Part shown: positions 7,519 to 9,074 of the stretch, one piece after another
How positions within the stretch are numbered: position 1 is the first letter of the stretch
Layout: each line of letters begins with the position of its first letter
Source: Rhodospirillaceae bacterium UBA3470
GTDB taxonomy: Bacteria > Pseudomonadota > Alphaproteobacteria > Rhodospirillales > Casp-alpha2
Assembly: GCA_002378125.1 (NCBI GenBank)
Contig: DFRF01000029.1
Location: forward strand, 1-9,074
Length of the DNA stretch: 9,074 nucleotides
Direction: 5' to 3'
Notes under the pieces: generated by a model
Database searches by the model: none
Seen by the model: only the letters and a program-made list of their open reading frames with translations
What the model was told of the DNA's origin: nothing
Program-made: the position numbers and the translations under genes

Positions 7519-7767
7519 CTATTCGACGTAAAAAATCCGCTTATTCAGCGGCATTTCGAACCGACATGGGATTTCCCTATTGTCGATGGAAGCCGCGCCT
7601 ATCACGATGAAGATGGAGGACGGATTGATGAAGCCCTCTAGGGAGCAGGCTAGGGAGGTGGTGGCACAGATCATGGTGAAACCGTACGTCAGTCCTACCA
7701 GGGTCGTCAGGTCCATGCCGGCAAGGGTTTTGGTTGCGTTGATATAGGCGCCGTCGTAATCGGCCAT
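7519..7767 (-). CDS. Small protein resembling the N-terminus of stator protein MotA/PomA; probable motA remnant
   Basis: The 82-residue ORF has a good context for translation: AGGA overlaps the fliN stop codon, eight bases before the ATG. Residues ~18-58 (beginning MDLTTLVGLTYGF, ending NPSSIFIVIGA) line up by eye with the first transmembrane segment of MotA/PomA proteins, where the pattern is MDLATxxGLxxGF - GGSxxxFxDxPSLLIVxGG. Family-typical glycines are lost (ACS where GGS is usual), and after IVIGA the similarity ends; the final ~24 residues (ending KRIFYVE) look unrelated. Full MotA is roughly 250-290 residues with four membrane segments, so the rest, including the cytoplasmic loop contacting FliG, is missing. 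I looked at the other two frames downstream and saw no MotA continuation. It could be a decayed stator gene or a new small membrane protein. A terminator-like hairpin lies in its last codons, before flbD. Confidence 0.6.
   Translation of the reverse strand: MADYDGAYINATKTLAGMDLTTLVGLTYGFTMICATTSLACSLEGFINPSSIFIVIGAASIDNREIPCRFEMPLNKRIFYVE
7530..7551 (-). terminator. Short hairpin with T-run, intrinsic-terminator-like, upstream of flbD
   Basis: On the minus strand CCGCT-GAATA-AGCGG forms a 5-bp GC-rich stem with a 5-base loop, immediately followed by ATTTTTT. The geometry is that of a weak rho-independent terminator. It lies within the last codons of the MotA-like ORF and 26 bases before the flbD start, so it could lower or regulate transcription of flbD-flhA-flhF-flhG relative to fliH-fliN. 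Confidence 0.55.
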
Positions 7768-7776
7768 TTGTTTGTC

Positions 7777-8157
7777 CTAGTTTCGATCCGTTTTAATGAT
7801 TTCCGTCATGGTCACACCAAGACGATCTTCCACAACCACGACTTCACCGCGGGCGACGAGGCGGTTGTTTACGTAAATGTCGATGGCCTCGCCGACCTTG
7901 CGGTCCAGTTCCACTACGGCGCCGCGGCCTAGTTTCAACAACTGGCTAACCTGCATGGTCGATTTGCCCAGCACCGCCGAAACCTGTACTGGGATGTCGT
8001 AAACGGCTTCCAAATCCCTCGCGCCGCGAGGAAGATCACCGACCTCCGGCAAGCCATCGGAACCTGTAGGGACCTCACCGGTTTCGGTGTCGCCTTCCGC
8101 GGCCATATCGGCGGTGTCTAAGTCTTCAAACTCTAGATCTTGGTCTGCGGCCATCAT
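7777..8157 (-). CDS. fliN: Flagellar motor switch protein FliN
   Basis: FliN forms the base of the cytoplasmic C-ring, takes part in switching rotation and provides the docking site for FliH/FliI. The 126-residue protein has a poorly conserved, acidic N-terminal ~47 residues and then a typical SpoA (FliMN C) domain, about residues 48-125: LEAVYDIPVQVSAVLG, QLLKLGRGAVVELDR, IYVNNRLVARGEVVVVEDRLG, all classical FliN blocks (residues 49-64, 72-86 and 94-114). Two ATGs are adjacent (8157-8155 and 8154-8152). The Shine-Dalgarno AGGAG (8161-8165) is only 3 bases from the first and 6 from the second, so the second ATG is the more likely start, giving 125 residues. The gene lies between fliH and the MotA-like ORF, whose ribosome binding site overlaps the fliN stop codon. 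Confidence 0.95.
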   Translation of the reverse strand: MMAADQDLEFEDLDTADMAAEGDTETGEVPTGSDGLPEVGDLPRGARDLEAVYDIPVQVSAVLGKSTMQVSQLLKLGRGAVVELDRKVGEAIDIYVNNRLVARGEVVVVEDRLGVTMTEIIKTDRN

Positions 8158-8160
8158 ATA

Positions 8161-8166
8161 CTCCTG
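8161..8166 (-). promoter_or_regulatory. Shine-Dalgarno site of fliN
   Basis: The minus strand reads CAGGAG here, a strong match to the anti-SD. Its spacing (3 bases to the first ATG, 6 to the second) favours the second of two consecutive start codons of fliN, at 8154. Confidence 0.7.
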
Positions 8167-8200
8167 TGCTCATCGGGGCACGAAACGCTTCTGGTTAGGG

Positions 8201-8212
8201 CCCATCGATGGG
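8201..8212. repeat. Perfect 12-bp palindrome in the fliH-fliN gap
   Basis: CCCATCGATGGG reads the same on both strands and sits in the 84-base spacer between the fliH stop and the fliN start, about 45 bases before fliN. It is the only perfect palindrome of this length I noticed in the spacer. It could be a protein-binding site or simply chance; there is no T-run after it, so it is not an intrinsic terminator. Confidence 0.45.
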
Positions 8213-8241
8213 GCGTTATCCTGATCCGCGTCGAAGGCAAT

Positions 8242-9074
8242 TTAATCTTCCGCGTCGGCGGATGCCGACAGCGGGTCCAGTATAGCTTCGTTGGTGTCCG
8301 GTTCCACGTTTCTCGGTCCCGCTGGTGGGCGGGCTTCGGTAATGGCAGCCTGCTCTCCCTCGGAGACTGGCGATAGGGTGCGAGCGATATTTTCTCCGCT
8401 GAGCTGATCGCCATCCACATTATCTTCAAAACCCCTGGGTTTCTGGGGCTCCGACGCTCTTTCCAGCAGTCCTGTAGGGGGCATTGGCGGTGCGCTTTCT
8501 GAGCTTTCCTTGACGGTGGCCTCTGGCGGTGCTGACGATGAGGTCGGGTCGGCTGCTGCTGCTTCTACTTCTGCATTGGCCGGTTCCAGCGCCGGCAAGG
8601 GCGAATCGGTGGGCTGCTGTTCTGCTTCGGCCGCGATTTCTGCAGCTAGCGCGTCAATGTTATCCACCAACGTTGGTGTTGGTGTTGGTGCGGAGGCGGC
8701 TTCCCTGTTGTCATCGGTGTTGGTGGTCGGGATGTCAGCGGCGATGGCTGATCCGAATTCCCTTGGGTCGGCGGTGACAGAAACCGGTGTCGGATGAATA
8801 TCGACCTCGGTTTCGTTAATTCCCTCGGCAACTTCTTTGGTGATTTCCTCCCGGACGCTACCCAAATTGACTTCGATGATTTGCCCGATCTTGTCCAGCG
8901 TGCCTTCCATGTCGCGTTCTGCGGTGCCGCTGGACCAAGCGATCCGGCAATCCCCTGGGGCCATATCCTCGGCTTCCAGGATGATCATCTGGCCCTCGAA
9001 ATTGGACGCACTGGCGATGGTTTTGATCCGCGCGTCCAGCGGGTCCTTGAGGGTCGGATTGACGTGGATGATCA
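8242..9074 (-). CDS. fliH: Flagellar assembly protein FliH (FlbE-like), C-terminal part, runs off the right edge
   Basis: FliH binds and restrains the export ATPase FliI and docks it at the C-ring and FlhA. The window holds the last 276 residues; the frame stays open to the right edge, so the start lies outside. The first ~60 visible residues fit the end of the FliH core: the stretch IIHVNPTLKDPLDARI followed by EDMAPGDCRIAWSSGTAERD, matching the family's 'P-x-D-[CA]-[RV]-[IL]-x-W-x-x-G-x-x-x-R' ending. After about residue 70 (from about 8862 down to 8245) the chain is low-complexity, rich in Pro, Ala, Glu, Asp, Ser and Thr, strongly acidic, with almost no Lys. It contains a Thr-Pro repeat (PTPTPT) and ends SASADAED. 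Such a ~200-residue tail is not part of the ordinary FliH fold; function unknown. fliN follows after 84 bases. Position before fliN and flbD supports the call. Confidence 0.88.
   Translation of the reverse strand, partial: IIHVNPTLKDPLDARIKTIASASNFEGQMIILEAEDMAPGDCRIAWSSGTAERDMEGTLDKIGQIIEVNLGSVREEITKEVAEGINETEVDIHPTPVSVTADPREFGSAIAADIPTTNTDDNREAASAPTPTPTLVDNIDALAAEIAAEAEQQPTDSPLPALEPANAEVEAAAADPTSSSAPPEATVKESSESAPPMPPTGLLERASEPQKPRGFEDNVDGDQLSGENIARTLSPVSEGEQAAITEARPPAGPRNVEPDTNEAILDPLSASADAED
8665..8690. repeat. 14-bp palindrome running into a GTTGGT hexamer repeat inside the fliH tail
   Basis: CACCAACGTTGGTG (8665-8678) is a perfect palindrome, and from 8672 the plus strand continues as three GTTGGT units. 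On the coding (minus) strand the hexamers give Thr-Pro pairs in the low-complexity FliH tail. The tandem units suggest slippage-driven length change in the disordered tail. Confidence 0.6.

Noticed and set aside
8154..8429. 91-codon minus-strand ORF overlapping the fliH end and the fliN spacer
   Set aside because: Out of frame with fliH, composition not protein-like, and the fliH/fliN boundary is clear.
1..9074. CRISPR arrays, transposon ends, tRNA/rRNA genes, toxin-antitoxin or defence systems
   Set aside because: I looked for direct repeat-spacer patterns, terminal inverted repeats and typical RNA signatures and saw none; the window is explained by flagellar genes plus the decayed left end.

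Overview
The window is a single-strand (all minus) late section of a flagellar operon from a GC-rich alphaproteobacterium. Gene order, read 5'->3' on the minus strand (right to left in window coordinates), is fliH (3' part only) - fliN - MotA-like fragment - flbD - flhA - flhF - flhG - FliK-like gene - decayed reading frame. The fliH-fliN-flbD neighbourhood is the Caulobacter-type arrangement. FlbD as the sigma-54 activator is an alphaproteobacterial trait. Having flhA-flhF-flhG behind it points to a polarly flagellated member of Rhodospirillales or a relative (inference; no marker gene is present).

Right part (about 7500-9074): the C-terminal half of FliH, which carries a very long acidic, Pro/Ala/Glu-rich tail; FliN of the motor switch; and an 82-codon ORF whose first ~58 residues resemble the first membrane segment of the stator protein MotA/PomA but which then stops resembling it. 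A hairpin plus T-run lies inside the last codons of this ORF, just before flbD.

Middle (about 2220-7504): flbD (sigma-54 activator), flhA (export gate), flhF (SRP-type GTPase for flagellar pole/number control) and flhG (MinD-like ATPase partner of FlhF). These are tightly packed: flbD stop and flhA start abut (TAAATG), flhF and flhG overlap by ATGA. This is a co-translated block that couples secretion, placement, number and transcriptional control.

Left part (1-2156): a 556-residue protein with an octaproline N-terminus, Pro/Ala-rich linkers and a C-terminal domain like the hook-length control protein FliK. Six bases after its stop, in the same frame, begins a stretch with clearly coding-like codon use that runs to position 60 but contains three different in-frame stop codons (TAG, TAA, TGA). 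I read it as a decaying gene of unknown family. The first 39 bases may hold the start of another minus-strand gene.

I found no RNA gene, CRISPR array, insertion sequence, phage gene or defence system. The most interesting items are the truncated motA-like ORF with its embedded terminator, the triple-stop reading frame at the left end, and the FliH tail.
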